The notes beneath the pieces are model-generated. The model did not search any database. It saw only the letters and a list, made by a program, of their open reading frames with translations, and had not been told where the DNA came from. Positions 27,566 to 35,452 of a stretch of DNA of 64,000 nucleotides are shown here, in pieces. How positions within the stretch are numbered: position 1 is the first letter of the stretch; each line of letters begins with the position of its first letter. The position numbers and the translations under genes were made by a program. This DNA is from Streptomyces kaniharaensis. Its GTDB lineage: Bacteria; Actinomycetota; Actinomycetes; Streptomycetales; Streptomycetaceae. Location: assembly GCF_009569385.1 (NCBI RefSeq), contig NZ_WBOF01000001.1, positions 4,561,001-4,625,000 of the forward strand. Direction: 5' to 3'.

Positions 27566-28209
27566 GGCGGGGGATCGTCAACCGGGTGCTGCTCGGGATC
27601 GTCGGCGCGGCGCTGCTGGCGGCCGGGGTGCTGGTGCTGGCCGGGGGGCTCGACCTGTACGGGCGGCTCGGGGCGGACCCGCCCGGTTGGTGGCCGCTGA
27701 CCTCGCCGGATCAGCCGGTGGTCAGCGCGACGTCGCGCACGCGCTGGGTGGAGTCGTCCTGGTGGTGGCCGACCGTGATCGGCGGCCTGTCCGTGCTGGT
27801 CGTGGTCATGGTCTCGTGGCTGGTGGTGCAGCTGCGCCGCACAGGCCTTTCGAGCATCGCCGTTCCGACGTCCGGCGTGACCGGGCTTCGGGTGCGGGTC
27901 AGCGCCCGGACTCTGGAGGAGGCGCTGGAGACCGGTACCGCCGTGCTCCCCGAGGTCGAGCGCGCTGGCGTCCGCCTGGTACGGGCGCCGGGGCATCCGC
28001 GCCTGCGGGGCGCCGTCCGGCTCACCCCCGGCGGGGACCCGGCCGCGCTGGTGGAGCACTTCGAGACCGGGCCGAGGGCCGATGCCCTCGGCAGCCTCGG
28101 CGTGCCGGAGCTTCCCGCCGACCTGCGGATCCGGGTGCTCCAGGCCGCCCCCGCCGAGCCGCGGCACTGGCTGCCGCGACGGCGGCGGAGGCATCCGAGG
28201 GTCGAGTGA
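27562..28209 (+). CDS. amaP: AmaP-like Asp23 membrane anchor protein
   Basis: A 215-residue protein with a first membrane helix at about residues 8-28 and a second at about 70-92 (TVIGGLSVLVVVMVSWLVVQL). They enclose a short extracytoplasmic loop. A cytoplasmic alpha/beta domain follows (TGLRVRVSARTLEEALETG, then VRLTPGGDPAALVEHFE). In Staphylococcus the homologous AmaP holds Asp23 at the membrane. The ATGA overlap places it last in the operon. The gene symbol rests on context and topology. Confidence 0.75.
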   Translation: MRRGIVNRVLLGIVGAALLAAGVLVLAGGLDLYGRLGADPPGWWPLTSPDQPVVSATSRTRWVESSWWWPTVIGGLSVLVVVMVSWLVVQLRRTGLSSIAVPTSGVTGLRVRVSARTLEEALETGTAVLPEVERAGVRLVRAPGHPRLRGAVRLTPGGDPAALVEHFETGPRADALGSLGVPELPADLRIRVLQAAPAEPRHWLPRRRRRHPRVE

Positions 28210-28219
28210 GGCAGACGGG

Positions 28220-28993
28220 TCAGAGGCTGCGGAGGGCGCCGCCGTCGACCGGGATCATCACGCCCGTCACGTAGGACGCCGCGGGGGAGAGCACGAAGGC
28301 CGCGACCCTGCCGAACTCCTCCGCGGCGCCGTAGCGGCCGAGCGGGATGGTGGCGCTGGCCCGGACGCGGGCGCCGTCCGGGTCGCCGCCGAGGGCGTCG
28401 AGCTCGCGGAGCCGGTCGGTGTCGATCCGGCCCGGGAGCAGGCCGACCACCCGGATGCCGCGCGGGCCGAGCTCGTCGGCGAGCGACTTGGCGGCCATCG
28501 CCAGGCCGGGGCGCAGGCCGTTGGAGATGCCAAGGCCGGGGATCGGCTGGCGGACCGAGCCGGAGAGGACGAAGCCGATCACGCCGCCCTCGCCCAGGGC
28601 CGCGGCGGCGGCGCGGGCGATCCGCAGGGCGCCGAGGAAGACCGATTCGAAGGCGCTGCGCCAGGCCTCCTCGGGGACGGTCTCAACCGGGCCGGCCTGC
28701 GGGCCGCCGACGCTGATCAGCACGCCGTCGAGCCGGCCGAAGTGCGCGGTCGCCTCCGCGACGAGCCGTTCGGCGGTCTGCGGGTCCGCGTTGTCGGCGA
28801 CCAGGCCGTGCACGGTGCCGGGGAGGGCGCCGAGTTCGGTGACGGCGGCGTCCACGGACTCCTTGGTCCGGCCGGTCACCAGTACGCGGGCGCCGTCGGC
28901 GGCCAGCTCCCGGGCGGTGGCGAGGCCGAGCCCGCGGGTGGCGCCGGTGACGATGTACGCCTTGTCCTTCAGTCCTAGATCCATGAGGGACAT
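28220..28993 (-). CDS. SDR family oxidoreductase
   Basis: A 257-residue short-chain dehydrogenase. The cofactor motif is TGATRGLGLA near residue 16. The usual Asn-Ala-Gly position is replaced by ISVGGP. The active-site region is unusual: the family Ser lies in VLSGSVRQP, but the expected Tyr-x3-Lys appears as GISNGLRPGLAMAAKS, so the catalytic Tyr seems absent. This divergent class is widespread in actinobacteria, often annotated simply as SDR. ATG 28993 has a weak AGG site; ATG 28984 is the alternative. It ends 10 bases from the convergent AmaP-like gene. Confidence 0.85.
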   Translation of the reverse strand: MSLMDLGLKDKAYIVTGATRGLGLATARELAADGARVLVTGRTKESVDAAVTELGALPGTVHGLVADNADPQTAERLVAEATAHFGRLDGVLISVGGPQAGPVETVPEEAWRSAFESVFLGALRIARAAAAALGEGGVIGFVLSGSVRQPIPGLGISNGLRPGLAMAAKSLADELGPRGIRVVGLLPGRIDTDRLRELDALGGDPDGARVRASATIPLGRYGAAEEFGRVAAFVLSPAASYVTGVMIPVDGGALRSL

Positions 28994-29205
28994 CTTGCCT
29001 GGCGGCCGGAGTGGCAGGGGTGGACGTGGACGAAAGTTGGCAGGCACGCTGCACCCCAAGCTCGCGGCCTACGGTGAACTCCGTCCGCCGGCACGGCTGC
29101 TGACCCGCGGGGCGGTGTCCGCGCTGGTCCCGCAGGGCGGTTGGTGGGGCGCCGTGCTGATCGGCTTCTACAACTCGCGGCACTGAGGCGTGCCGGCCGC
29201 TGGCG

Positions 29206-29221
29206 TTGACGTCCGCGTCAA
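29206..29221. promoter_or_regulatory. MerR-type operator dyad
   Basis: TTGACG-TCCG-CGTCAA is a perfect 6-bp dyad, followed by GGTCTAC. MerR-family promoters carry such dyads inside a long spacer. It lies 53 bases before the MerR-type gene and is the likely site of autoregulation. Confidence 0.55.
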
Positions 29222-29273
29222 GGTCTACCGTCGGTTCCGGCGGCGCGCGCAGGCGAGCCGGGAGGAGCGGTGC

Positions 29274-29699
29274 ATGCGGATCGGGGAGTTGGCGCAGCGG
29301 GCGGGGACGACCACGCGGGCGTTGCGGTACTACGAGCAGCTCGGGTTGCTGCCGGCCCGGCGCGCGGGCAACGGGTACCGGTCGTACGGCGAGGACGACG
29401 TGCGGCTGTTGCGGCAGATCCGGACGCTGCAGGACTTCGGCTTCGAACTGGAGGAGACCCGGCCGTTCGTGGAGTGCCTGCAGGCGGGGCACCCCGAAGG
29501 GGACTCCTGCCCGGCCTCGTTGGAGGTGTACCGGCGCAAGCTGGCCGAGCTGGACGAGTGCATTGCGCGACTCCAGGACGTCCGGGCGCAGGTGGCCGGG
29601 CAGTTCGACCGGGCCGTGCGGGCGCGGGACGAGCTGGCGGCCGGGGCCTCCGCGCAGCCGCCGCTGTGCGAGTTGGCGACCGAGTGGGCGAAGGAGTAG
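29274..29699 (+). CDS. MerR family transcriptional regulator
   Basis: A 141-residue regulator. The winged HTH is at residues 1-70: MRIGELAQRAGTTTRALRYYEQLGLLPARR, then YRSYGEDDVRLLRQIRTLQDFGFELEE. A dimer coiled coil follows at about 80-120. One cysteine lies at FVECL and another at GDSCPAS, a spacing that might sense thiols, metal or redox state. The start is fixed by GGAGGA eight bases before. It lies three bases before a thioredoxin gene, so a redox-responsive two-gene operon is the natural reading. The effector is unknown. Confidence 0.9.
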   Translation: MRIGELAQRAGTTTRALRYYEQLGLLPARRAGNGYRSYGEDDVRLLRQIRTLQDFGFELEETRPFVECLQAGHPEGDSCPASLEVYRRKLAELDECIARLQDVRAQVAGQFDRAVRARDELAAGASAQPPLCELATEWAKE

Positions 29700-29702
29700 G
29701 CG

Positions 29703-30035
29703 ATGGCGGGGATTCCGGGAGTGCCGGCGGTGACGGACGACACGTTCGCCGCGCAGGTGCTGGCGGCCGAGGGGCCGGTGCTGGTGGACTTCACGGCGGA
29801 CTGGTGCCCGCCGTGCCGGATGATGGCGCCGGTGCTGGCGGACATCGCCCGGGAGGAGGCGCACCGGCTGACGGTGGTGAGCCTGGACGTGGACCGCAAC
29901 CCGCAGACGCAGGCCGCGTACGGGGTGCTGTCGATGCCGACGCTGATGGTGTTCCGCGGCGGGGAGCCGGTGCGGTCGGTGGTGGGCGCGCGGGCCAAGG
30001 CGCGGCTGCTGCGGGAGTTGGACGACGTCCTTTAG
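29703..30035 (+). CDS. Thioredoxin family protein
   Basis: A 110-residue cytoplasmic thioredoxin. It has the active site WCPPC (about residues 34-38) rather than the usual WCGPC, the buried Asp two strands earlier (VDFTADW), and the cis-Pro in LSMPTLMVF. No signal peptide. It is three bases downstream of the MerR-type gene and co-transcribed with it. It should reduce disulfides; the Pro in place of Gly may shift the redox potential. Confidence 0.93.
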   Translation: MAGIPGVPAVTDDTFAAQVLAAEGPVLVDFTADWCPPCRMMAPVLADIAREEAHRLTVVSLDVDRNPQTQAAYGVLSMPTLMVFRGGEPVRSVVGARAKARLLRELDDVL

Positions 30036-30073
30036 GTGCCTTCGGGCGGTCCTGGGCGTCCTGCGGGCGAGCG

Positions 30074-30874
30074 TCAGGCGGGGACGGGCTCCGGGGACGC
30101 CTCGGCCTCGGCGGCCTGCTTGGCCCGGTCCTTGACCTCGCGGCGGACGAGGATCCAGACGCCGACCGGGATCATCGCGGTGAACAGCCACCACTGGATC
30201 GCGTACGCCATGTGCGGGCCGATGTCGGAGTGGTTGGGCTCGGGCAGCAGTTCGGGCTGGTCGGCCGGGGCCGGGGTGGTGGCGGCGAGCTCCAGGTAGC
30301 CGCCGAGCAGGGCGGCGCCGGTCTCCTTGGCCTGCTGGTCGGTGTTGATCAGGTTGAACTGCCGGTCGGGCAGGCCGCCCCTGTCCTTGATGCCGCTGCC
30401 GGCCGAGGTCTCGTCGGCGCGCAGCCGGCCGGTGACGGTGACCTCGCCGGTGGGGGCGGCCGGGACCGGCGGGTAGACGGTGGCGGTGTCGCCGGAGGCC
30501 ACCCAGCCGCGGTTGACCAGGACGGTGCCCTTGCCGTCGGAGAGCTTCAGCGGGGTGACGACGAAGTAGCCGATCTTGTCGCCGCTGGAGTCGGTCCGTT
30601 TGCGGACCACGAACTCGTGGGCCGGGTCGTACTGTCCGGTGGCCGTCACCGCGTGCCAGGTGAGGTCCTTGGGTACCGCGAAGCCGGGGGCGGTCGACAG
30701 GCTGTCGAACGGCGTCGGCGCGGCGGTGAGCGCCTTGCCGATCAGCTCGTTGCGGGCCACCCGCGCCTCGTGGCGGTGCAGCTGCCAGAATCCCAGCTTG
30801 ATCGTTGCGGGGATCAGCAGCAGCGCGATCAGCATGGTGATCAGCCACTGTCGGGTCAGCAGAAAACGGTACAC
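30074..30874 (-). CDS. SURF1 family cytochrome oxidase assembly protein
   Basis: A 266-residue membrane protein with two helices in the typical SURF1 plan. Helix one at about residues 8-30 ends in KLGFWQLHRH, the conserved GxWQxxR-type motif. A periplasmic domain follows with WHAVTATGQYDP, VLVNRGWV and VTVTGRLR. Helix two at about 220-240 is HMAYAIQWWLFTAMIPVG. SURF1 helps insert heme a in cytochrome c oxidase. GTG 30874 is chosen because a TACCGT -10 ends six bases before it and because helix one then begins at the N-terminus as in homologues. Confidence 0.92.
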   Translation of the reverse strand: MYRFLLTRQWLITMLIALLLIPATIKLGFWQLHRHEARVARNELIGKALTAAPTPFDSLSTAPGFAVPKDLTWHAVTATGQYDPAHEFVVRKRTDSSGDKIGYFVVTPLKLSDGKGTVLVNRGWVASGDTATVYPPVPAAPTGEVTVTGRLRADETSAGSGIKDRGGLPDRQFNLINTDQQAKETGAALLGGYLELAATTPAPADQPELLPEPNHSDIGPHMAYAIQWWLFTAMIPVGVWILVRREVKDRAKQAAEAEASPEPVPA

Positions 30875-30880
30875 ATGGGA

Positions 30881-30886
30881 ACGGTA
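30881..30886 (-). promoter_or_regulatory. -10 box of leaderless SURF1 gene
   Basis: Minus-strand TACCGT, six bases, then GTG at 30874. Moderate support for a leaderless start. Confidence 0.4.
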
Positions 30887-30905
30887 CGCCGACCTCACAA
30901 GCGGC

Positions 30906-31901
30906 TCACGCACCGGGGTGCGGGGCGACCTCGCGCAGGAGCTGGAGGAAGGCGTCCTCGCCGACCACGGGGGTGCCGACCTCGCGGGCCCTGCGGGCCT
31001 TGCCGCTCCAGCTGTTCGGCTCGTTGGTGACGAGCAGGCTGGTGAGCCGGCTCACGGAGGTGGCGATGTGCAGGCCGGCCTCGACGGCGCGGTCCTCCAG
31101 CAGCTCGCGGTCGGTGGCGGTGTCGCCGGTGAAGGCCACCCGCATGCCCTGCACCAGCGGCTTGCCGTCCTGCCAGCGCCCCGGGTTGGGGTACGGGCAC
31201 GGCGGGCGCTTCCTGGCCTGGCGGTAGTTGGCGCCGGTCCAGGTGCTGCGGCCGGGGGCGGCGGGTTCGTCCTCGCCGAGGTCGGTGACCGCGACGCAGG
31301 CCTGCAACGGCAGCGGGACGCCGCCCAGGCGGGCGAGGTGCAGGCTGGGGCGGAACGCCTCGGCGAGCACCCGGGCGTCGTCCAGGGCGTTGTGCGCGTG
31401 GCGCTGCTGCACGCCGAAGTGGGCGGCGAGCGAGGCGAGCTTGCCGTTGGGCAGCGGCAGCCGCAGGTCGCGGGAGAGCACCATGGTGCAGAGCCGGTGT
31501 TCGACCGGGGCGCGGCGGCCGGCCCGGGAGAACTCGCGGGAGATCATGTTCCAGTCGAAGAGCGCGTTGTGGGCGACCATGACCCGGCCGTCGAGGCGCT
31601 CGGCGAACTCGTCGGCGATCTGCGGGAAGGTAGGGGCGCCGGAGAGCAGCTCGGCGGTGAGGCCGTGGATCCAGACCGGGCCCGGGTCGCGCTCGGGGTT
31701 GACCAGGGTGTACCAGTAGTCGGTGATCTCGCCGTCGTGGTCCAGCTGGTAGACGCCCGCCGAGATGACGCGGTCGGAGCGGCCGAGGCCGGTGGTCTCG
31801 ACGTCGACCACGGCGAAGCCCTCGGCGGGGGCGGCGGTGCGCTGGGCGGGGACCGGGGCGGTCCGCGGCGCGCCGTACGTCTCGGGCTGGATCGGTTGCA
31901 T
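30906..31901 (-). CDS. DEDDh 3'-5' exonuclease with C-terminal BRCT domain
   Basis: A 331-residue nuclease of the DnaQ-like family. The Exo I motif is VVDVETTGLG (about residue 32), Exo II is HNALFDWNMI (about 107) and Exo III is HNALDDARVL (about 165), giving the acidic residues and His of the DEDDh class. A basic linker leads to a BRCT-like domain at about 255-325 (VAFTGDTATDRELLEDRAVEAGLHIATSVSRLTSLLVTNEP pattern). BRCT domains bind DNA breaks or phosphorylated partners, so repair or proofreading in a complex is likely. It is the leftward neighbour upstream of the SURF1 gene and begins from its own promoter. Confidence 0.93.
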   Translation of the reverse strand: MQPIQPETYGAPRTAPVPAQRTAAPAEGFAVVDVETTGLGRSDRVISAGVYQLDHDGEITDYWYTLVNPERDPGPVWIHGLTAELLSGAPTFPQIADEFAERLDGRVMVAHNALFDWNMISREFSRAGRRAPVEHRLCTMVLSRDLRLPLPNGKLASLAAHFGVQQRHAHNALDDARVLAEAFRPSLHLARLGGVPLPLQACVAVTDLGEDEPAAPGRSTWTGANYRQARKRPPCPYPNPGRWQDGKPLVQGMRVAFTGDTATDRELLEDRAVEAGLHIATSVSRLTSLLVTNEPNSWSGKARRAREVGTPVVGEDAFLQLLREVAPHPGA

Positions 31902-31909
31902 GGTCCAAC

Positions 31910-31915
31910 AGGATA
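31910..31915 (-). promoter_or_regulatory. -10 box of the exonuclease gene
   Basis: Minus-strand TATCCT, eight bases, then ATG at 31901. It suggests a leaderless or nearly leaderless transcript. Confidence 0.5.
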
Positions 31916-32060
31916 AGCGCCGTTCGGGGCGCCGCCGGTCGACATGTTCCGTCCGACCGGCCGGAATAGAGTGGTCCGCATCGGCGTCGTACATCCGGTC
32001 GACAACATCCACCGGCCGCCGGGACGCCCCGGAGGCCGTCTCCGTAAGGACGAAGATCCC

Positions 32061-33104
32061 ATGCGTGCCACCGTGATCCACGGCCCCAACGACATCCGGA
32101 TCGAAGAGGTGCCGGACCCGGTGATCCAGCATCCGACGGACGTGGTGGTCCGGGTGGTGAACGCCTGCATCTGCGGCAGCGACCTGTGGGCGTACCGCGG
32201 GGTGGCGCAGCGGGTGGCCGGGCAGCGGATCGGGCACGAGTTCCTGGGGGTCGTCGAGGAGGTCGGCTCCGAGGTGCGCGGCTTCGCGAAGGGCGACCTG
32301 GTCGTCGCGCCGTTCGTCTGGTCGGACGGCACGTGCGAGTTCTGCCGCGAGGGTCTGCAGACCTCCTGCGCGCACGGCGGCTTCTGGGGCCAGGTGGGCT
32401 CGGACGGCGGCCAGGGCGAGGCGGTGCGGGTGCCGTTCGCGGACGGGACGCTGGTGAAGCTGCCGAAGGAGGCGGCGGGGGACGAGAAGCTGCTGCCCGG
32501 CCTGCTCGCGCTGTCCGACGTGATGGCCACCGGGCACCATGCCGCGGTCTCGGCGCGGGTGCGTCCGGGGGCGACGGTCGCGGTGGTGGGCGACGGCGCG
32601 GTGGGCCTGTGCGGCGTGCTGGCGGCGCACCGGCTGGGCGCGGGTCGGATCATCGCGCTGGGCCGGCACACCGCCCGCACCGAGCTGGCCCGGCGCTTCG
32701 GTGCGACCGACGTGGTGGCCGAGCGCGGGGAGGCCGCGATCGAGGCGGTGAAGGAGCTGACCGGCGGGCAGGGCGCGCACGCGGTGCTGGAGGCGGTCGG
32801 GACGGAGGAGTCGATGCGGACGGCCGTCTCGATCGCGCGGGACGGCGGCGCGGTGGGGTACGTCGGGGTGCCGCACGGCGGGAGCGCCGGGGTCGACATC
32901 GGCCAGATGTTCGGTCGTAACGTCTCGCTGAACGGCGGGGTGGCGCCGGCCCGCGCGTACATCCCCGAGCTGTTGCCGGACGTTCTCTCGGGCGCCATCG
33001 AGCCGGGCCTCGTGTTCGACCGGACGGTGGATCTGGACGGCGTTCCGGACGGTTACCGGGCGATGGACGACCGTTCGGCGTTGAAGGTCCGTATCGCCTT
33101 CTGA
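32061..33104 (+). CDS. Zinc-dependent alcohol dehydrogenase family protein
   Basis: A 347-residue medium-chain dehydrogenase. The catalytic zinc ligands are in NACICGSDLWA (Cys near residue 36) and GHEFLG. The structural zinc loop is only partial, with CEFCREGLQTSC offering three cysteines. The Rossmann motif VVGDGAVGLCGVL is near residue 180, followed by an Arg-rich cofactor region (ALGRHTARTELARRFGA) that suits NADP. The substrate is not evident. Ribosome site AAGGA lies 11 bases upstream. It is divergent from the exonuclease gene and ends at a hairpin. Confidence 0.9.
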   Translation: MRATVIHGPNDIRIEEVPDPVIQHPTDVVVRVVNACICGSDLWAYRGVAQRVAGQRIGHEFLGVVEEVGSEVRGFAKGDLVVAPFVWSDGTCEFCREGLQTSCAHGGFWGQVGSDGGQGEAVRVPFADGTLVKLPKEAAGDEKLLPGLLALSDVMATGHHAAVSARVRPGATVAVVGDGAVGLCGVLAAHRLGAGRIIALGRHTARTELARRFGATDVVAERGEAAIEAVKELTGGQGAHAVLEAVGTEESMRTAVSIARDGGAVGYVGVPHGGSAGVDIGQMFGRNVSLNGGVAPARAYIPELLPDVLSGAIEPGLVFDRTVDLDGVPDGYRAMDDRSALKVRIAF

Positions 33105-33408
33105 TCGACCGTGATCGGATATCTCCGAAACTGATAGTTCGTCATGAGGGGTGTCACCGCTGAGCGGTGGCGCCCCTCACGCATGGGATGGAGGTCTTTC
33201 GATGTGACGCCAGTGGTGATTTTCGGCCAATTGGATAGTGGGATGGGGTGAACACCCGACTGATCGCTCCCGACCCCTTCCGGGGCGGGCGTGACGCTCC
33301 TAGCATTGCGCGGCGCGCATACGGATTGTGACGGCCCTCACTTCCGATCGTCACCCTCGACCGTCCCCCTTGTGCGACCCGCCGTGCCGAAGGAGTGAGG
33401 AGTACAGA
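33105..33408. other. Intergenic region before DUF485-ActP operon
   Basis: A 304-base gap holding the terminator hairpin at 33146-33178, an AT-richer patch near 33200-33245, and a -10-like TAGCAT (33301-33306) that may start the symporter operon with a leader of about 95 bases. No gene is seen. Confidence 0.45.
33146..33178 (+). terminator. Hairpin terminator after alcohol dehydrogenase
   Basis: GAGGGG (33146-33151) pairs with CCCCTC (33173-33178), and an inner ACCGCT (33156-33161) pairs with AGCGGT (33163-33168). It lies 41 bases after the stop codon. Confidence 0.65.
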
Positions 33409-33765
33409 GTGGAACCGCCGCCGATCACCACACCCCCCATGGATGCCCAACTCATCGACGAGAGCCAGGAGTTCCGGACGCTGCGGCGCTCGTTCCGGAG
33501 CTTCGCCTTCCCGGTCACCATCGGCTTCGTGCTCTGGTACCTGCTGTACGTCCTGCTCTCCGGCTACGCGCCCGGCCTGATGGGCACCAAGGTCGTCGGC
33601 CACGTCAACGTCGCACTGGTGCTGGGGCTGCTGCAGTTCGTCTCCACCTTCGCCATCGCGGCGTGGTACGCCCGGTACGCGGACCGGCGGATCGATCCGC
33701 CCGCCGCCGCGATCCGCGAGTCCCACGGCGCCGCCGTCCACGCTCCCCGGGAGTCCGCCGAATGA
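33409..33765 (+). CDS. DUF485 small membrane protein
   Basis: A 118-residue protein with two membrane helices (about residues 32-52 and 65-88) between charged ends. DUF485 proteins (YjcH in E. coli) accompany acetate/pyruvate symporters, and here the gene overlaps one by four bases (ATGA). It starts with GTG after GAGGAG. Its function is thought to be that of a symporter partner, but no mechanism is known. Confidence 0.9.
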   Translation: MEPPPITTPPMDAQLIDESQEFRTLRRSFRSFAFPVTIGFVLWYLLYVLLSGYAPGLMGTKVVGHVNVALVLGLLQFVSTFAIAAWYARYADRRIDPPAAAIRESHGAAVHAPRESAE

Positions 33766-35372
33766 TCCTGCTCGCCAGCTCCGCCACCGAGCACCGCGGC
33801 CTCACGATGACCCTGTTCGGGTTCTTCGTGCTGGCCACCCTCGGCATCACCGTCTGGGCCGGGCGGCAGACCAAGGACGCCGCCGACTTCTACGCCGGCG
33901 GTCGCGGGTTCACCGGCTTCCAGAACGGCCTGGCCATCTCCGGCGACTACATGTCCGCCGCCTCGTTCCTCGGCATCGCCGGCGCCATCGCCCTCTCCGG
34001 CTACGACGGCTTCCTGTACTCGATCGGCTTCCTGGTCGCCTGGCTGGTCGCGCTGCTCCTGGTCGCCGAGCCGCTGCGCAACTCCGGCCGCTACACCATG
34101 GCGGACGTGCTGGCGTTCCGGATGAGGCAGCGCCCGGTGCGCACCGCCGCGGGCGTGTCCACCATCGTGGTGTCGATCTTCTACCTGCTCGCCCAGATGG
34201 TCGGTGCCGGGACGCTCGTCGCCCTGCTGCTGGGCGTCAGCGGGGACGCAGCCAAGCGCTGGACCATCGTCGCGGTCGGCGCCCTGATGGTCGTCTACGT
34301 CGTGATCGGGGGGATGAAGGGCACCACCTGGGTGCAGATCGTCAAGGCGGTGCTGCTGATCGCCGGCACCGCGCTGATGACCGTCCTGGTACTGGCCAAG
34401 TACCACTTCAACCCGTCCGAGCTGCTGGGCGCCGCCGCGGACGCGAGCGGCAAAGGCGCGGCCTTCCTCGAACCGGGGCTGAAGTACGGCGTCAGCAACA
34501 CCAGCAAGCTCGACTTCATCAGCCTCGGGATCGCGCTGGTGCTCGGCACCGCCGGCCTGCCGCACATCCTGGTCCGCTTCTACACCGTGCCCACCGCCAA
34601 GGCGGCCCGGAAGTCGGTGCTCTGGGCGATCGGCATCATAGGCGGCTTCTACCTGATGACCCTGGCGCTCGGCTTCGGCGCGGCGGCACTGGTCGGCCCC
34701 AAGGCGATCAAGGCGGCCAACGCCGCCGGCAACACCGCCGCCCCGCAGCTGGCCGAGGAACTCGGCGGCGGCGCGGGCTCCACCGGCGGCGCGATCCTGC
34801 TCGCCGTGATCTCCGCGGTCGCCTTCGCCACCATCCTCGCCGTGGTCGCCGGACTCACCTTGGCCTCCTCGGCCTCCTTCGCGCACGACCTGTACGCCAA
34901 CGTGATCCGGCGCGGCAGGGCCACCGAGAAGGAGGAGGTGCTCTCGGCGAAGTGGGCCGCTGTGGCGATCGGCGCGGTCGCCATCGTGCTCAGCCTCTTC
35001 GCGGGCAAGCTCAACACCGCGGCCCTGGTCGCCCTGGCCTTCGCGGTGGCCGCCTCGGCCAACCTGCCCACCCTGCTCTACTCGCTGTTCTGGAAGCGCT
35101 TCACCACCACCGGCGCGGTCAGCTCGGTCTACGCCGGCCTGATCAGCTCGGTGGTGCTGGTGGTCTTCTCCCCGGTGGTCTCCGGCGGGAAGACCTCGCT
35201 CTTCCCGGACGCCGACTTCCACTGGTTCCCGCTGGAGAACCCCGGTCTGGTCTCCATCCCGATCGGCTTCCTGGCCGGGTGGATCGCCACCCTGCTGTCG
35301 AAGGACCGCCCCGACCCGGCGAAGTACGCTGAACTGGAGGTCCGCTCACTCACCGGACTGGGCGCCCACTGA
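33762..35372 (+). CDS. Sodium:solute symporter, ActP-like (acetate/monocarboxylate)
   Basis: A 536-residue symporter of the SSS family with about 13 membrane helices. It has KDAADFYAGGRGFTGFQNGLAISGDYMSAASFLG, the substrate and sodium region of ActP-type proteins, near residues 37-70. LPHILVRFYTVPTAKAARKS is the conserved loop before helix 8. It should import acetate or related short monocarboxylates with sodium. It overlaps the DUF485 gene and ends at a 10-bp hairpin. The exact substrate (acetate, pyruvate, propionate) cannot be read. Confidence 0.9.
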   Translation: MILLASSATEHRGLTMTLFGFFVLATLGITVWAGRQTKDAADFYAGGRGFTGFQNGLAISGDYMSAASFLGIAGAIALSGYDGFLYSIGFLVAWLVALLLVAEPLRNSGRYTMADVLAFRMRQRPVRTAAGVSTIVVSIFYLLAQMVGAGTLVALLLGVSGDAAKRWTIVAVGALMVVYVVIGGMKGTTWVQIVKAVLLIAGTALMTVLVLAKYHFNPSELLGAAADASGKGAAFLEPGLKYGVSNTSKLDFISLGIALVLGTAGLPHILVRFYTVPTAKAARKSVLWAIGIIGGFYLMTLALGFGAAALVGPKAIKAANAAGNTAAPQLAEELGGGAGSTGGAILLAVISAVAFATILAVVAGLTLASSASFAHDLYANVIRRGRATEKEEVLSAKWAAVAIGAVAIVLSLFAGKLNTAALVALAFAVAASANLPTLLYSLFWKRFTTTGAVSSVYAGLISSVVLVVFSPVVSGGKTSLFPDADFHWFPLENPGLVSIPIGFLAGWIATLLSKDRPDPAKYAELEVRSLTGLGAH

Positions 35373-35393
35373 TCATCCGGCGATGACTATGCT

Positions 35394-35425
35394 GGCCCGG
35401 CCCCGCCGTGACGGTGGGCCGGGCC
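35394..35425 (+). terminator. Perfect 10-bp hairpin
   Basis: GGCCCGGCCC (35394-35403) pairs with GGGCCGGGCC (35416-35425). It ends the symporter operon and lies 27 bases before the moaA start, so it could also shape the moaA leader. Confidence 0.6.
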
Positions 35426-35452
35426 GGCCGCATTTCTGGTGAAGGGACCGCC

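Noticed and set aside
33255..33262. PHO box before the symporter operon
   Set aside because: Only a single GTTCACC-like unit is present; the 11-base repeat is absent.
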